A stretch of DNA of 24,399 nucleotides from Bacteroidota bacterium (GTDB lineage Bacteria > Bacteroidota > Bacteroidia > Bacteroidales > PUMT01). The stretch lies in the NCBI GenBank assembly GCA_003567115.1, contig PXAP01000282.1:1-24399 (forward strand), written 5' to 3'. The position numbers were made by a program, and so were the translations under genes. Below, piece after piece: positions 23,461 to 24,399 of this stretch; within the stretch, counting starts at the first letter, position 1, and every line of letters starts with the position of its first letter. The notes under the pieces are model-generated. The model saw only the letters and a list, made by a program, of their open reading frames with translations, was not told where the DNA came from and did no database searches.

Positions 23461-24351
23461 CTAAGCCGTGCCCGGAACCGGGGGAACCGGGGGAATATCT
23501 ACAGGCCCCATTTTATATTCCGTTGGACCAAGTCTCAGCCCGGAATTCATCATATCATTCCAGGTTCCAAGCTGCCCTGTATAAGCAGATTCTCTTCCCA
23601 TTATGGAAACAAGAGTTGAGGAGGCCATAGTGGTGGCTTCATTGACAGGATTATTGGTGCGAATGGCAGTCACAAGATTGATATGGGATTGTTCTGTGGT
23701 TTGGGGTAAAGACTGTCCGTCTTCACCAGGGGGAGCTTCATATTCCCAGATCAGGTTATGGTCATAATCCCATATTTTATTATGACAATTTGTGTATCCT
23801 CTGGTACCATAAAGTATATGGCTCCAGGGATGGTTGTAACATCCGCTAATCTGACGATGCATACAATAAAACTTTTTTTCGTCATCAAAACTGTAATCAA
23901 TAGCAAAAAAATCATACTGATCACCACTATCCCGCTGGTGCCGTCCACCGAAACCAATGGCTTGTGAAGGAAATTTTTCAAAGAACCAGTTATAAACATC
24001 AATATGATGAACGAACATTTCAACCAGCATATCGCCCGAAAGCCAGCACCAGTTTTGCCAGTTTCGCAACATGGCTTCCATATCGCTCAATCCTTGCGGC
24101 CGGGTGTAACGCCAGCCCAAACCACTCATTCGAAGAACATTTGCATTAATAAGTTCACCTATGGTTCCGTTTTTTACCATGCCAAATGTTGCATTAAAAT
24201 CACGTGCATGCCTTAATTGTGTCCCTGCAACCACTGATAATCCAGCTAATTCAGCCATTTTAGCCGATGCCATTACAGATCTGGCACCTACAGGGTCTAC
24301 AGCACAAGGCTTTTCAATAAAGGCGTGCTTCCTTGCCTGTTCCTCTGTCAC
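23461..24351 (-). pseudogene. Gfo/Idh/MocA oxidoreductase lacking its N-terminal Rossmann half
   Basis: The 296-aa frame begins at a GTG (24349-24351). It enters the family at KHAFIEKPCAV (residues 8-18), the segment around the catalytic-type Lys14 that normally lies about 100-150 residues into the protein. The rest is typical: VVAGTQLRHARDFNA, MLRNWQNWCWLSGD, VHHIDVYNWFF and the Pro-rich end. The GxGxxG NAD-binding strand and preceding ATP motif are missing. Immediately upstream in frame are TAA and TAG in tandem, and no frame in the 48 remaining bases reads as Rossmann domain. It therefore looks truncated by deletion or rearrangement, though a frameshifted first half beyond the window cannot be excluded. 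It would be followed by the GH109-like gene 236 bp downstream. Confidence 0.72.
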
Positions 24352-24399
24352 CGTGTTCTATTAGCCCGGCTCTGTTTTATTAAAGGTGGTTTTTATCAA

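Overview
The window looks like a chromosome segment from an anaerobic or facultative member of Bacteroidota (probably a Bacteroidales/Marinilabiliales-type carbohydrate degrader). This rests on the gene set (heparinase II/III lyase, type I sulfatase, GH78 rhamnosidase, GH109-like and Gfo/Idh/MocA oxidoreductases, DUF1080, AGE epimerase), on lipoprotein and 'SAQ' signal peptides, on sparse Shine-Dalgarno sites, and on TAnnTTTG promoter elements. The taxon is an inference; there is no rRNA or tRNA in the window.

Layout. (1) 0.08-1.5 kb: housekeeping genes pdxH and pterin dehydratase on +, converging on rpiB on -. (2) 1.6-4.5 kb: a minus-strand run of AGE-family epimerase, quinone-oxidoreductase-like MDR and FNR-like flavoprotein reductase. 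(3) 4.6-5.5 kb: an exported protein of unknown function, then about 520 bp with no gene. (4) 6.0-8.6 kb: a plus-strand glycan operon of lipoprotein heparinase II/III lyase, KdgF-like cupin and the wreck of a sulfatase. The lyase and cupin would together release and open unsaturated uronates. (5) 8.6-9.7 kb: an intergenic region with two strong inverted repeats, one overlapping a promoter, feeding a small lipoprotein. (6) 9.7-13.4 kb: a minus-strand sulfatase/GH78 alpha-L-rhamnosidase fusion, cut by one in-frame TAG 135 codons before its natural end. (7) 13.5-14.5 kb: two plus-strand wrecks, a signal peptide joined to the C-terminal sandwich of a glycoside hydrolase, and an FAD/CoA-disulfide reductase lacking its middle. 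(8) 14.6-18.9 kb: a giant two-ATPase CoA-dehydratase-activase-like protein. (9) 19.1-24.35 kb: minus-strand genes for an unknown exported coiled-coil protein, a DUF1080 hydrolase, a GH109-like oxidoreductase and a Gfo/Idh/MocA protein lacking its Rossmann half.

The metabolic theme is breakdown of a sulfated, rhamnose- and uronate-containing polysaccharide; ulvan is one candidate, which is inference. No SusC/SusD pair is present.

The most unusual feature is the decay pattern. Several genes keep a recognisable 5' end and 3' end while the middle is gone (8310-8640, 13498-13812, 13961-14515). Short 3'-end relics of genes also lie just after intact genes (14581-14637 and 20834-20856). This could be real deletion-driven gene loss or an assembly artefact, and read-level checks would separate the two. 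I found no CRISPR array, transposase, tRNA or rRNA.
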